Below are positions 11,078 through 11,136 of a stretch of 11,136 nucleotides of DNA, piece after piece. The translations under genes and the position numbers were made by a program. The stretch spans positions 1 to 11,136 of the forward strand of contig PCRW01000072.1 of NCBI GenBank assembly GCA_002772115.1, read 5' to 3'. The notes below the pieces were generated by a model. The model searched no databases. It was not told the DNA's origin and saw nothing but the letters and a program-made list of their open reading frames with translations. This DNA comes from Candidatus Moranbacteria bacterium CG23_combo_of_CG06-09_8_20_14_all_35_22 (lineage in GTDB: Bacteria > Patescibacteriota > Minisyncoccia > Moranbacterales > UBA2206). The number at the start of each line of letters is the position of its first letter. Position 1 is the stretch's first letter.

Positions 11078-11136
11078 GTCACTGAAAAATTAAAATTTTT
11101 TCGAAATTAAACTCGGACCCTGAATTTCCTTGCCAA
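11078..11136. repeat. Dispersed palindromic element, copy C (cut by the window end)
   Basis: The left arm only. It matches copy A (4126-4184) at 57 of 59 positions, starting GTCACTGAA and ending CTTGCCAA. Its outer arm, CACTGAAAAATTAAAATTTT and onward, is the exact inverse of copy A's right arm. It lies downstream of the glyS terminator. The loop and right arm are outside the window. Confidence 0.9.

Overview
The window looks like chromosomal DNA of a low-GC bacterium of the Candidate Phyla Radiation (Patescibacteria, Parcubacteria/Moranbacteria-like). This is an inference from gene content: small core genes, a membrane-anchored DUF11-type repeat protein, an alpha2-type glycyl-tRNA synthetase, a PaaX/Cas2-like protein without other cas genes, AT-rich leaders mostly without Shine-Dalgarno (SD) sequences, and many dispersed palindromic repeats. 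The standard bacterial code fits, although no gene here ends in TGA.

Layout. 1-1040: three consecutive receiver domains. The first is 5'-truncated by the window, frameshifted, and has Asn where the phospho-acceptor Asp is expected. The second is short and lacks the acidic pocket. The third is a complete single-domain response regulator followed by a strong terminator. 1193-1927: recO. 1928-2225: gene-free, with a perfect hairpin, a ~130-nt imperfect palindrome and a promoter. 2226-4124: membrane-anchored protein with DUF11-like extracytoplasmic repeats. 4313-5491: tgt. 5638-6948: peptidase-U32/TrhP-like gene. 7048-7269: DUF1653 protein. 7275-8321 (minus strand): geranylgeranyl-reductase-family flavoprotein. 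8322-8809: gene-free, containing a candidate structured RNA ending in an intrinsic terminator, then a palindrome that overlaps a promoter, then AT-rich tandem repeats. 8810-9379: membrane-anchored winged-helix/Cas2-like (PaaX-type) protein. 9523-10953: glyS and its terminator.

How the genes relate. tgt and the U32 gene are adjacent and both are expected to act on the tRNA anticodon wobble position (base 34), while glyS charges tRNA. recO (recombinational repair), the flavoprotein and the DUF11 protein have no evident functional link to them.

The most unusual feature is the density and placement of palindromic repeats. (i) A 150-170-bp palindrome family occurs directly after or overlapping the ends of the DUF11 and tgt genes, and again at the right edge of the window. 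The two left arms at 4126 and 11078 match at 57 of 59 positions. One copy carries a nested GC-rich palindrome. (ii) Different short repeats lie in frame inside conserved genes: a 69-bp (23-codon) element in tgt, a 28-bp palindrome and an ACGAAT-type array in the U32 gene, and an 18-bp palindrome in the glyS N-terminus. This resembles Rickettsia palindromic elements, selfish DNA tolerated inside reading frames. (iii) A TTGCGGTCGCAA-centred palindrome occurs on both sides of the PaaX/Cas2-like gene. The Tgt also departs from my recollection of the bacterial consensus at two base-pocket segments.
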